The position numbers and the translations under genes are program-made. A stretch of DNA of 64,000 nt from Lolium rigidum (taxonomy: Eukaryota; Streptophyta; Magnoliopsida; Poales; Poaceae): NCBI RefSeq assembly GCF_022539505.1, contig NC_061514.1:335775090-335839089 (forward strand). Direction: 5' to 3'. The notes under the pieces are model-generated. The model was not told where the DNA came from, made no database searches, and saw nothing but the letters and a program-made list of their open reading frames with translations. Below are positions 22,802 through 33,769 of the stretch, piece by piece; within the stretch, counting starts at the first letter, position 1, and each line of letters opens with the position of its first letter.

Positions 22802-23360
22802 CGCCGTTGCCTGATCGACGGTACCTCGGAGGAGGGATCCTCACGAGGGGAGAAGAAGTAGGGGCCATAGGGCGGAGTGCACACGGGACGGTGGTACGCG
22901 ATTTACCCAGCTTCGGAACACCTGCACGATGACAGGGCCTACTGCTGCTTGTCTGGAATTATCTGGGCGCTTTCGCGATGTAACAATGAGTTGCGGTTGT
23001 GCCTCTAGGGCTCCCAGGATCCGGCTTATAAAGGCGCACGGATCTAGGGTTTACATGGAGAGTCCTACCAGGATACAGGTTTCCTAACTACGGTACAATT
23101 TCTTGCCGTGTACGTCAAGGATCCACCCTTCCATCTATGTCGTACCGGATCCGGGTCCCTTAACAGGCCTCCATGGATCCGGGTTCCTCCTCATGGTCGG
23201 TCGGATCCGGCTCCCTGCTCCTGGGCCGGACATCTTCCGTCAGGATCAACAGCAACTGGGCCGCCCGATGGGCCACATGCCTCATCACCATCTGTGGGCC
23301 ACCCGGGCTTGCCGGATCTAGGCACTGTCGATGGTACACCCATGAAGTATACCCACAACA
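22802..23360 (-). repeat. 5' LTR of the Tat element
   Basis: Copy of 4014-4577, starting TGTTGTGGG on the minus strand; its last bases are changed so the terminal CA is lost. Several CG dinucleotides of the other copy appear here as TG, CA or deletions. It is flanked by the target duplication GTAGG at 23361. Confidence 0.9.
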
Positions 23361-23497
23361 GTAGGTTTTGCTATGGGGTGTCTACGAGATGGACAGTAAT
23401 ACCACTAGTGTCCTTTCTTAAATGGAACAGATGGGATACTAATTTTAGTTCCACACGTGTGTTTACGCCATCACTTCATGGTGAAAGGAAGCTCTTA

Positions 23498-23870
23498 GAG
23501 CATCTCCACTCGTCTCCCCGAGAAGCCCCCACGAGCTGTTTTTTACATCCGGACGGCGAAAAACGGCCCAGTCGTGCCCCCAGGTTCTCGTTTTCATCCG
23601 GATTTGGGCCTAAATTCATCCGGCGATCCCACGCCATCCCCGGCCCCCCGGGGAGCGCTCGGGGACTCCGGATGGAGCAAAACCAACCGCCCACGCCCAC
23701 GTGTCTCCTCTTTCGTCCGGACTCCCCGGACCATCCTCTTTTTCCCGAGAAACGCCGCTTGGGGAGCACACGACTGGAAATATACTGCCCCCCAGGCCAA
23801 ATTTTCGTCCAATCCGGACGAAAATTTCGCCGGATTTGGGCGTGGGGAGCGTCAACGTGTGGGGATGCTC
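23498..23870. mobile_element. Harbinger-like MITE
   Basis: Terminal inverted repeats GAGCATCTCCAC and GTGTGGGGATGCTC (one mismatch) with a 3-bp TTA target duplication (23495-23497 and 23871-23873), the pattern of PIF/Harbinger MITEs. It is 373 bases, GC-rich inside and non-coding. Near its right end AAATTTTCGTCC and GGACGAAAATTT form a perfect small hairpin (about 23798-23827). Long open frames across it are chance. Confidence 0.8.
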
Positions 23871-23892
23871 TTATAAAGAGCATGTGCATTGA

Positions 23893-24115
23893 AATTAGTG
23901 TCTTCAAAAAAGTTGAAATGATTCCATTTAACTATCATGGCGAGGACCCACATATGTTGTACAAACTACTACATTACTTATCTTTATGTTTTGATGAATT
24001 TTTAGTCAAATGATAACTGAGTAGAAATTATCCAAAGACTATCCACCGTTGAAAATGGCAGAAGATAATAATACCCCTACTAACTACCATAGAGGCGAAA
24101 TGCCCAAAGCATGTA
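23893..24115. repeat. Upstream copy of a diverged direct duplication
   Basis: Sequence from TGTCTTCAAAAAAGTTG to AAATGCCCAAAGCA is repeated, diverged, in the same orientation at about 27720-28035. Shared blocks include ATGTTTTGATGA and GAGTAGAAATTAT. It lies immediately 5' of the winged-helix gene and could contain its promoter. Confidence 0.6.
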
Positions 24116-24348
24116 AAATCCTTCAAGCCACGTCATGTTGACCCCACATGTCAGCCTCTTTGCCCGCACGCCCCCACAAGCTCGAAAATTCAAAAACTCC
24201 ACCTCTCTCGTCCCTCCCAGCACCGGTCACACCACATCGACACGGGTATCATCCCAAACTTTTCGCAATTCCCCAACAAAATCCAGCACCGGCAACAGGA
24301 GCCACTGCCTCCTCTCCCACCACCACGGCCTGCCCCCTCGCCGGCGAC

Positions 24349-25877
24349 ATGGGTTCGGCTCCCGCAACCGCCGCCGCCGCCTTCCCCACCTCCCCCGACG
24401 TCGCCATCGCCGGCGCGCTGCTCTTCCTCGCCGACTCCTCGACCGCGCCGCCTCTCCCCACCCTCAGGTACTCCCGAATCTCCAGTCGCTCTCCTGGGTT
24501 CGATTCGGCACTCCTACCTCCGCGCGCGCGACGCACTCACCGCTCCGTGCGCGTCTCCCGCACCGCAGCGACGAGCTCTCGTCCTACTCGGCCTCCTCCT
24601 CCCACTCGGCCACCTCGGCGAGGTCGTGCGTGTCCGACTCCGCGCGGCGCATCGACCCCCTCCGCGCGCTCGCCGTCGTCGCGTCCCTCCGCCGCATCGA
24701 CCCGAAGGCAAGCAACCCCTCATCTCCTAATTAGCAATTTCTCCCCCCATGTTTTTCTGCAGTGATTTGCTGACGGGCCGGCTCTGCTCGTCTGCTCTAG
24801 GTGCTGGAGAAGGCGACCAGCAAGCTGTTCCTGGGCGAGGCGCCGAGGAAGCGGAAGGGCGTGTGGATCCAGATCAGCGACGACGAGGACGAGAGGGGCA
24901 GCGCGGTGGCCAGCGAGGGGAGCGCCATCACGGCCGCCACGTCAGCCGCGTCCGCCGGATCCACGGCCACGTCGGGGAGATGCAGGCGGCCTCCGCGGGC
25001 GAGTGGCGCGGGCGGGTACCTGACGGAGCGAGCGGACGCGATCATGGAGTGGCTCTCGCGGCCGAAGGCGGTGCCGGCAACAGAGGCGGCCATCCGCGCG
25101 GCTGTCGGCGACAACGCGAAAACCAGCAAGGCTATGCGCTGGTGAGCAGCACACTTACTTCCTCCAATCCATCTATCGGTTGAAGATGTTTTCAGACGGG
25201 TGCCTGATTGCTCCATCGGTGTTTCTTTGTGCGTTTGTCTGTTCGAACTTCGCAGGCTGCTGAAGCAGGAGAGATTGCGTCGTGCAGGCACCGGTGGCCG
25301 TTTTGATCCGTATGTGTACATGGTACGTCAAATTTGTGCCACAGAATTTGCGCTGGAATGGGAATGTCAAATTCAAAACATATTGTGTGTGTTCGGTTGA
25401 TAATTTTTTTTAATGTAGCTGAATGACACTTGCGACTGAATCAGTATAACTCAGTGTCAGTGTGCGACTTCAGATGGAGTTAGTGAGTTGGTACTTTATT
25501 GGAGTTGTGATTTCCAGTTACCCACCAGAGAGTAGTGAATTTGAAAGGAATCGTCAAACCCGATAAATTTTAGAATCCCCATTTAGTTGAATCAGCTTGA
25601 GTTATGTAATTCTAGAATCCCCATTTAGTTGAATCGCGAGCATTTCAAAATTCGCTGATCAGCTTGAGTTATGTAATTCTAGAATCCCCATTTAGTTGAG
25701 TCACGAGCATTTCAAAATTTGCTGTCTAAGGATCAATTTGGTACCCCAGATCGTTAAGTACTTATTCTGATAATATCTTGAGTTTTCTTAATTTTGTTGT
25801 TTGTACACTATAGTTACAAGTCCCAGGTGTCTCATCTGTACTTGTAATTTTTGATGAATTTTCAGGTTGCAGGCTGA
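24349..25877 (+). CDS. Small protein with C-terminal winged-helix/HTH-like region, five exons
   Basis: Exons 24349-24467, 24569-24707, 24801-25141, 25256-25322, 25866-25877 join in phase to 226 codons including the stop. Intron 2 starts with GC (AAG|GCAAGC), the others with GT; the last exon codes only V-A-G-stop. The N-terminal 90 residues are Ala/Ser-rich (VAIAGALLFLADSS, DPLRALAVVASLRRIDPK); then comes a basic-to-acidic segment (PRKRKGVWIQISDDEDE) and a C-terminal region with the look of a winged helix: TERADAIMEWLSRP, then TEAAIRAAVGDN, KTSKAMRWLLKQERLRR and a wing-like GTGGRFDPYVYM. Such a fold usually binds DNA, but I do not recognise the family by name and the function is not known. 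The start at 24349 has a strong context (GCGACATGGG); an in-frame ATG at 24148 would add 67 low-complexity residues. No disabling change is seen, so it looks functional. Confidence 0.78.
25571..25724 (+). repeat. Tandem duplication inside intron 4
   Basis: TAGAATCCCCATTTAGTTGA occurs three times (starts near 25571, 25613 and 25680), with the linked words CAGCTTGAGTTATGTAATTC and GAGCATTTCAAAATT each twice. The unit is about 65 bases, nearly identical between copies, hence recent. Confidence 0.85.
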
Positions 25878-26431
25878 CCTGGTGAGGATAACTTAGTTGT
25901 GTTATAGCCATGGAGTTTGCGCATGTAGAGCTATTGGTCTATGGGAGAGGCCAAGTCAACCTCTGACGGTGCTTAGTAATTTCTACTACTGTTGTTTAAT
26001 TGCTCCAGTTTTCCCTAGCTTTCCTGCATATATGAGGATAGGATATAAAGTCTAGGTTTTCATGTTAACAATAGCTTGCAAAGTAATGGCGATAAGCTCT
26101 TTGATAGAAAGATAAAATGATAGTCATAGATAGCAGTTCTATAGTAATGCAGTCATTATTCATATATGTTGAATCAGTTACTTGGAAAAATAAAGAGAAG
26201 GAACAGGTACAGTCGAATACGTTGAGTTCAGTTTTGATCCACATTGGTGTTGCAGTGAATTGTTCATATGCCATTTTCTGTGAGTGTGAGATGTGTATGC
26301 TGTCAAATTGAATTGCAGTAATTTGGTATTTCGAGTAGTCACTTTATTTTTGTGATCCGTACGCTTAAACTGATCTACTTGTGGTGTCCCGAGGGACAAG
26401 ACTTATGAAATGCAGAAATGGTCTCTTTAAT
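25878..26431 (+). other. 3' flank of the winged-helix gene
   Basis: AT-rich; contains the 3' untranslated region, whose end is not clear. No further gene is seen. Confidence 0.5.
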
Positions 26432-26785
26432 TCCCATTTTATTGTAACAAAACTACTATCTTGATGCTAGTTATTTCCAGTTTCTTTAATCATATCTGAC
26501 ATGCTTAGACGAACATAAGCTTTAGTGGGTTTTGTTCTGAAAGCTGAAAATTAATCCACTTGAATCTTGCTTGCAATCCTACCTTCTCTCGTTTCTCGTG
26601 CACGCCATCAGTCATGCTTCCCATTTTATTACAAGAACTGGCAAAGCTACTTTCTCGATGCTTATTTTTCAGTTTCTTAAAGCTAGATCTGAGATGTTGT
26701 TGGACATACGCCACAACACAATATGGTTTATTCTGAAAGCTTAAGCAATTGGTTCTCTCTGTTTTTGTTTGCAATCCTAGCTTCT
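26432..26785 (-). repeat. Two diverged copies of a GH1 gene 3' untranslated segment
   Basis: A block of about 150 bases running from CCCATTTTATT to TTTGCAATCCTA/CTTGCAATCCTA appears at about 26437-26585 and again at about 26621-26783, in direct tandem. The second copy is directly followed (minus strand: preceded) by the end of the beta-glucosidase relic, so both are copies of its 3' untranslated region. Confidence 0.65.
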
Positions 26786-27040
26786 CTTCTTCTTGGAGAG
26801 CATGTTCTTGAGCCAGAAGGCTGAGTCCTTGGAGTACCTCTTCTGGCTCTTCAGAGTCTTGTAGTCCACATAGACAATGCTGAAACGGGCAGTATATCCA
26901 AGCCTCCACTTGAAGTTGTCTGGCTCGCCTTCTTGAGCTCTGATATGTCGTCTCTGTACTGGGTCATGCAGACCATCAGCCAGGCGGACATTGCCGGGCT
27001 GGTCCATTCCTCTCGGAACATAACATAGACCATTTGTTAC
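26777..27040 (-). pseudogene. C-terminal relic of a GH1 beta-glucosidase
   Basis: Reads leftwards and ends at a stop at 26779-26777. The end matches family 1 glycoside hydrolases: GMDQPGNVRLADGLHD, then FKWRLGYTARFSIVYVDYKT and a basic tail KNMLSKKKRS typical of plant beta-glucosidases. Between these blocks the frame shifts, and the segment that should hold the conserved ...GYFAWSLLDN stretch has been deleted, leaving only DN before FKWRLGY. The catalytic nucleophile motif (TENG) is replaced by unrelated residues upstream of GMDQPGN. Only about 80 of roughly 500 residues remain, so this is a non-functional fragment. Confidence 0.8.
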
Positions 27041-27065
27041 CTTGTCATATGAAGGATAGGTTGTG

Positions 27066-27168
27066 CTCCCTCCATTTCATAATTCTTGTCGCAAATTTGG
27101 ATATATCTAGATATATTTTGTGAACAGATACATCCATATCTATGACAAAAATTATGGAACAGAGTGAG
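27066..27168. mobile_element. Stowaway MITE
   Basis: Begins CTCCCTCCATTTCATAATTC and ends with the diverged inverse ATTATGGAACAGAGTGAG, followed by TA. It is about 103 bases. The left TA is mutated. This is the standard grass Stowaway (Tc1/mariner) end. Confidence 0.8.
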
Positions 27169-29776
27169 TAGTTTGCTAAAACAGTTACGATTTGAGCTCA
27201 TGAGTAGCATTCTCAAAAAGGATCATTGTAGGATTTCTGTATCTTTTTTTTTTAACATAGGTCACCGCCTTGTTGATTCCCCATGGTAAAATGTAGAGCC
27301 AGTCAGAGTTTGCCTCAATTTACCGTTAAAAAAACTCTTCGGAAAATTTGCACTTCTCCACGACCATCCATTCCATATTAATTATTGCAAATTTAGATGT
27401 ATCTGTACATAAAATATGTCTAGGTACATCTAATTTAGCAACAACCAATATACACAAAATGTAAGGGCATGTGTGTTGCACCTAGTGTTGGGAGCATAGA
27501 CTCTGCAACATATGCTATGGGATTTATCTTCTTGTTTTCTTATGTGCCCTATCGCGCACGGCAGCATTGGACATGGACCGATGTTAACCTTTGTTGCACT
27601 TTAAAATTCTAGCAAATATTTTACCAGAGAGTATATGAGTACTAACTAATTTTATTTATCAATATTTAACATGAGATATGTGATGTGGCTATGTTACTTC
27701 GGTTTTTGGGATAATAGATGGGCTTTCAAAGAAAAGCTGACATGATTATATTTCACAATCGTTGCGAGGACCAGCGATATGTGCATGCACATATACACAT
27801 ATCACGATCCTTTTCATAATTGATGGACTGGGCAAAGTTTTTGCCCATGTTTTAAAATTTTGTAATACATTACTACATTGCATATTTCTTATGTTTTGAT
27901 GAGTTTTTTTTTTAGGTCAATGATAGTTGAGTAGAAATTATGCAAAGAATATCCACGGTTGAAAATGACAATACACAATTTCTTACATGAAAATATAATC
28001 TTCTACCACACAGGGGAAATGCCCAAAGCAAAAAAAACACAGCTAAGTCCCCTTTAAATCATGATTTTTTCATAAAAAATATGTACAATTGAGATCCTAT
28101 GTAAATTTTCCTACAACGGCCGTTCAATTCATAGGATAATGTCATAGTGAGTTTTTTTCTCGATAAAGAAAATATATTAATATCGCTAAGATACGAAGAG
28201 GCGCTGGGTCTGCACTTTCCCTGGTGCAGTTACCCATGGCGCCTATTTTTGCTATGCTAGCACGAGCACAACGATTATAGGCGTGCCTCGGTGTTTAAAA
28301 TGGCAGAGCCCATGTCGTGTTATATTGTTGGTCCTAGATGGCAAAGTCTATACTGGATTGGCGAGCCAATACGCGTGGATACTGCGGAGGAATCATATGT
28401 TTGATCCGGGAAGGAGAAGAAGAATATCCTCGCGGATGGAGAAATACTAGTTGTGGGGATTGACGTGTTCAGAATCTTCACTGACTATCTTCAATAGTTT
28501 GTATGATTCATAGATCAATATGATCATGGTTTTGGGTCAGTCTAAATTTTTGTTTTTCATCTACGACTGCATTTGGCTCGATAAAACCGCCGATTTAGCC
28601 GTTCTCATTGAGCATGGATCTTGAGTTTCGTGCCGTGCAAAGATTACATGCACCCAAGTTAATCAAACGTGTCAAACTATGCGCACTAGAGACTTCATGA
28701 AAAATTTATGTAAACCAAGCTATCGCTAAAAGGATGACTAGGTCTTTGGATATTCATGTTTCTGAATGTCTCATAGCTAAGTCATGACATACGCTTGATT
28801 TTTACTACAAGATGCAATTCATTATAGTGTAAATATTTCTCCTTGTATTATTTTGGTGAAATTACAGAAAAGTAGTGTTGTTGTGAAAAAACTTAATTAC
28901 CAAAACATTTAACATATAGTTTCTCTTGGTTGAACTTATGAAGAAACATATTAACATACTTAAGGGGATACTAAGATCAATAAATACACGTGCAGAACGA
29001 GGAAGACTAGTTTATCATATCACTTAGACTTCTTGGGTCTCCATTAGCACAACTTCTTATTAACTTCAAAAATAAATATATGACTACAATTAGGAATGGT
29101 CAAAGTGGTTAGTACTAGTTCGATCATTTGGAATCACCTCCTTACTATTTGAGCATGGAAATCGTTTGACACTTGTTAGAAAAATAGAAAAGAGGCAAAC
29201 TCAAATAATTTTATTTTGTACTAAACTATTATACATTTTAGACACTACTTTTCTCATGTTGGAGTACCAATTGTTATAGCTTCATATTTATGTAGCATAG
29301 TTAACCACGTACAAAATTTTCTAATGTTAGGTGTACTCTTCTTATTATATTATTTAAATGCATATCTTGAAATAAACTTCTATCATATTTATTTAAACTA
29401 TACATTAAAAAAGTTTAATTTTCCTTGAAATTTATTTTTAACAATTGCATGAACTATATAGCGTATATGTATTCATGGTAAATATCTTTAAAACGGTGAC
29501 TAGTCAAATATCTTAATAACAACTCTAGTATATGACTAGGTAACCATATTTGTTAAAATTTATATAGTACAAATTAAACCATTGACATGGATTTTGATGG
29601 AGTTTTGATGATTAGATTCACCTGAAAATTTGCAATGATTTCAAAATAAGTTGACAACCCGTGGATGCCCTCTAATACTATTGAAATAGCATAAGTTATA
29701 GTAATAAGCAATGAACACAAGATGGTCTGGCTTGTTTACATACATACAATTTAATTATTTGACATGTTTACCCGTA
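27169..29776. other. AT-rich intergenic region with transposon relics
   Basis: No gene is seen. Contents: a degenerate Stowaway-like palindrome (about 27365-27460, GCAAATTTAGATGTATC against GTACATCTAATTTAGC); the downstream copy of the duplication at 23893 (27720-28035); and a LINE 3'-end-like stretch with T-run and AAAATATATTAATATCGC (28150-28200). The remainder, about 28300-29776, is simple AT-rich sequence. Confidence 0.55.
27720..28035. repeat. Downstream copy of the 23.9-kb duplication
   Basis: Aligns in the same orientation with 23893-24115 through blocks such as CTACATTGCATATTTCTTATG, GAGTAGAAATTATGCAAAGA and GGGGAAATGCCCAAAGCA. It is longer by several insertions. Confidence 0.6.
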
Positions 29777-31180
29777 TTTTTTTTTCAAGGATACGTCATG
29801 GATAGACGTATCGGTTTCATAGAAGAAAATGCCAAGAGGCCGAAGTACAACATACCCCTGGCACAAACGCCACGGGTACAAACCACGCTAACCCAAAGGG
29901 ATATCACACACAACTAAAGCAACACTACTCGCGATATCTCCACTTTTCTACCGGCGCAAGAGCACCTCTAAACAGCCTAGCCGCTCGCTAGAGCTTCGCA
30001 TCCTCAGAGATCTTCTGGATCACTGTGTCCTTTGAAGGAGTCGCACCTTCAAAAACCACATCATTCCGGTGACGCCAGAGAGTCCAACATATCAGCCAGG
30101 CCCTGATATCAGCACCGTCGTCGTCCAAAGGTCCCGGTCGCCTCCCGGGCCTCCCTTCTTCTGTCGCAACCAGCCGACGAGTGTGGTGTCTGGTTGTGGC
30201 ATCCAGCGGAGCATGCCCCATAGGTGTCGGAAAACAGACCAGACCTCACGCGCCAGGATGCAACCCATGAGAAGGTGATCCAGGGTCTCGCCCCCTTGGT
30301 CGCAAAAAGGGCAGGATGCCGGGTGTGGAAGTCCACGCCGATTGAGCCTATCGGCTGTCCAACACCTATTCCGCGTTGCAAGCCACATGAACACTCTGTA
30401 GCTCGGTGGGGCACGCGACTTCCAAATCTGCAGCGCGCCGGCCATGTCTTCTCTGGCCCCGAACATCCCCTCATAGCATGATCTGGCGGAGTAGGAGTTG
30501 TTACTTTCCCACCTCCACCTTAAACTGTCCTCCACGCCCTCGACAAGGGTGACGTGCACTAGCCGATCCGCCACATCAAATAGCTCCATAAGTGCAGGTG
30601 CACCTAGACCTGGGGACATGTCCTCAAGCCACCCTCCTGCCAGTCCCTCTCGGACTCGGCGTTGCTTGACTGCGCATTTTTGGCATGGAAGCAAACAAGT
30701 TTGGGGCAATGTCGCTAATCCGTCCACCAGGAAGCCAGCTATCCAACCAAAAGAAAGTGGACGCTCCGTCTCCTAAAACTGAGAAGGTAGCTCCTTCGAA
30801 CAGATGTCTCGCTAGCTGAGGGACTTGAATGTTTAGCTCTTTCCACGGCTTGGATTCATCTACCCGCTAGAGACAAAGCCATCTGGTCCTCAGCGCCACA
30901 TTCATCATCTTCAAGTTTGGAATACCGAGTCTACCCCACTTCTTAGGGGTGCAAACTTTGTCCCAGGCCACTAGACAATGGCCCCCCTTCACATCCTTTC
31001 GGCCTTTTCAGAGGAAGCCCCTTATGATCTTCTCAATAGCAAGAATGGTCTTGGCCGGTATGTCGAGGGACATCATGGAGAAGATAGGCATCACAGACAG
31101 CATCGACCCGACGAGTTCCAAATGGCCCCCCTTGTCGAGCAGTGACGCCTTCCATCCCGGTAGCTTATTGGCAACGCTAT
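29777..31180 (-). mobile_element. 5'-truncated LINE with decayed ORF2 C-terminus
   Basis: The 3' end is at the left (poly-T at 29777-29785, that is, a poly-A tail on the minus strand). Minus-strand reading gives the end of a LINE ORF2: the last RT blocks (RGFLWKGR, GGHCLVAWDKVCTPKKWGGLG-like, NVALRTRWLCL near 30880-31060), then the reverse-transcriptase zinc-binding domain (zf-RVT) over about 30100-30500 with YSARSCYEGMFG, APPSYRVFMWLATRNRCWTA and C-PFC...ETLDHLLMGC. Frameshifts occur near 30120 and 30730. Endonuclease and catalytic RT parts are missing. It is cut off at 31180, where LU1 begins. Confidence 0.85.
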
Positions 31181-32724
31181 TGTAATATCCCGGGTTTAGA
31201 GACGATCGAGGGGTAGAATTTAGAAAGGGATGTGCATTGCATCGTAAAATCTGGGAAAATTCGCGCTTTTAAAGAAAAACTGCATCGAAGGGGGACAAGT
31301 TTCTCTCTCGACACCTTACAGGGTTAGGGTTTCGAGAGTGCGATAAACTTGGACCTCAATTAACTCAATTAGGGTTTTCGAGAAGAGAGGGGAACTTATA
31401 TCATCTCAATTTAAGTTGCATGATTGAATTACAATATTATGTGTTTGAATTTCAAAATTCAAACATTAAACAAGAATATTATAATCCAAATATGGATAAT
31501 TCAATCAACAATTAAATAAATAAGATATTGGAACAATAGAAATTATAATTTAAGCTCATTAGAAAAAACCTTGAGCTTTATTGATAATCACACAAGATAC
31601 ATTGTCATTTACATTATCCAAATTGAATTATGAATATTACAACTCATTACATGAATTAAATGGAAAATAGAAAAGAAAAAGTACAAGTAAAAGTAAATTG
31701 CTAAACTAGACAAGTAAGTCTTCATGATCTGCTTGAACACCACTTGATGATCTTCTTGATCATTTTCCCAAAACCTACAAAAGCAAACAACAAAGACAAA
31801 GCAAAAAAGTTAAGCCAAGTGGTAAAACCATTTGGCAAGTTAGTCAAAGAAATGGAATTTTGGGTGGATATTACCAAACCAGCCGAGCTGATCCACTCAC
31901 AGCTCAAGTCCCAAGCCACACACACACACAGGCAGCTCACAATGCATGTGTGCATGCACACCAGCACACACACAGCCAGAGGAGTCACAAAAGTGACCAG
32001 GCACTGCTGTCGACCAAGAGAGCAAGGAGAAGGCCATATAAAACCTTTTCACGGCCAAACCCTAGCTGTTCATCGGCAGCAGCTCCACAGGGTAAGAACA
32101 CAAGAAAAGGAGGAATTCATAGCCAGCAAAATCATCCGAGAATCGGTTCCACTAAAGAAGCTGTTTCTGTTGAGCATCAAACCATGGAGTAGATCAAGCA
32201 CAAGCCACTAGGAGGAGCAGGGCAAGCACAGAGATCATCCAGAAGCAAAACATCTACACCAACACCAATTTCTAGGAGCTGGAGTGAGGTATAACATAAT
32301 CATGAACAAACCAGATGGTTTTGTTCACTATTTGCACAACCATGAATACACAGACACACAAAATAGGGGAGTAACCCAGTATTGATCATCACTTGGTCAT
32401 AGACCAAGAGTAACCTGATGGAAATGGCAAAGATCAGGGATCAATCCAAGCCTATGACCATGGTTATGCCAACCAGACAAGTGGTAGCATATTCCCAACT
32501 GGTAATAGGAAGAAAACCATCCCAGACATTTACCTAGATACACCCAGATTACTCTAGCCCATTTAAAACCATCAGACATGCAGAAAAATATGTTTCTGCA
32601 AGTACTTGTCAACATCAAAAAGCTTCTGGCAATCAAACTTGATCAGCCAGTAAGTATTTGTCCATGCACAGCAAGCCACCTGAGGTGGGAGCTACCATAA
32701 CAGCAAGGAATTGCTGTTAAGGCC

Positions 32725-32824
32725 NNNNNNNNNNNNNNNNNNNNNNNNNNNNNNNNNNNNNNNNNNNNNNNNNNNNNNNNNNNNNNNNNNNNNNNNNNNN
32801 NNNNNNNNNNNNNNNNNNNNNNNN
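32725..32824. other. Assembly gap (100 N)
   Basis: Exactly 100 N, the usual size for a gap of unknown length. It contains the bulk of a CACTA element whose right end follows. Confidence 0.95.
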
Positions 32825-32895
32825 TAGTTATGTGGCGCACTCAAAACGGTGCGCCACAGAACTAAGCTTCGCCTATAAGGGTTTTCCTACTAGTG
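32825..32895 (-). mobile_element. Terminal piece of a CACTA transposon in LU1
   Basis: Ends CCTACTAGTG; read on the minus strand it starts CACTAGTAGGAAAACCC, a CACTA terminus. Subterminal palindrome TGTGGCGCAC...GTGCGCCACA at 32830-32858. The rest of the element, with its other end, is in the gap. The 3-bp target duplication on this side would be ATA. Confidence 0.75.
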
Positions 32896-33769
32896 ATACC
32901 ATGGTTCCATTGCCAACCACATAGTCATATTCATAGTTGGAAAATAACATTTCATTTGCGATGCAGGAATGATAAGTATATAGCTTTGCATTAAAGTAGT
33001 AGAAAATAATCAAGTTGACATGAGCAAGGGTGAACTTGCTCGTGGACCGCGAGATAGTGCAGTTCAATGCGGTTGATGGAACCCGGACCTCGGGTTCAGT
33101 AAGAAGCATCATTGTCCGTAAGGACAATGTTATAAAATCCAAATAATGCAATCATGGATGTATTATTTTATGTTGAATCCCTTTCCCGTGGAGTTATTAC
33201 AATTTAGGGTTGTATTAAGATTTATGTCTTTGACGGTAATTTACAATTGATTTAAAAGTATAAACCATTTTAATTCACACAAAGTACAACAATTCAAAGT
33301 AAAACTATTTACTTGGTGGTTCCTTTAATCATTCCAAAAATAGTTGAAAATTATAGAGTTACCTTTATAGTTTTTTTTGGAATAAAAAGGAATATAATAT
33401 TTTTCTGGGAAAATACTCTTTTACAAAAGAAATGACTTGGAATAATAGAATTTCATTTTGAAATGTTTGAAAATAAGTATTTGAACTTATTTGAGATTTT
33501 TCCTTGAATTTTAAATACAAGGAAATAATAATTTTAAATTCCAAGTTATTATTTAAATTCTTAAAATTCATAATTTTGAATTTGTTTCATAAATTCCATT
33601 TCATATTTTATTCTTGTTAAGATTTATTTTTCATTCATAAATCCAATTTTTATTGGATTTTTAGAGTTGTTTATGATTTATTAAAATTTGGTAAAGTTTT
33701 GGTCTTTTATTAAATGTAAAAAGACCAAAATACCCCTCAGGACCCATATTGGGCCCAGCCCAATAACCT

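Larger units (their letters stand above)
4014..23360 (-). mobile_element. Tat-lineage Ty3/gypsy LTR retrotransposon, complete but decayed, with nested insertion
   Basis: Two direct LTRs (4014-4577 and 22802-23360) bound the element and a 5-bp target duplication GTAGG flanks it (4009-4013 and 23361-23365). It is transcribed right to left: 5' LTR, primer-binding site, gag, protease, reverse transcriptase, RNase H, integrase, then 3' LTR. Between integrase and 3' LTR lies an antisense multi-exon gene, an arrangement known from Tat/Retand-type elements such as RIRE2. Without the 6.8-kb nested element (12779-19591) it is about 12.5 kb. gag and pol carry several frameshifts and at least one stop, so this copy is not autonomous. 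The LTRs differ at roughly twenty positions by eye, so insertion is old but not ancient. Confidence 0.92.

Noticed and set aside
23108..24013. 301-codon plus-strand open frame
   Set aside because: Runs from the Tat LTR across the target duplication and the Harbinger MITE into flanking DNA, so it cannot be one gene.
31915..31975. CA-rich stretch as a functional site
   Set aside because: A short imperfect CACACA microsatellite with nothing else around it.
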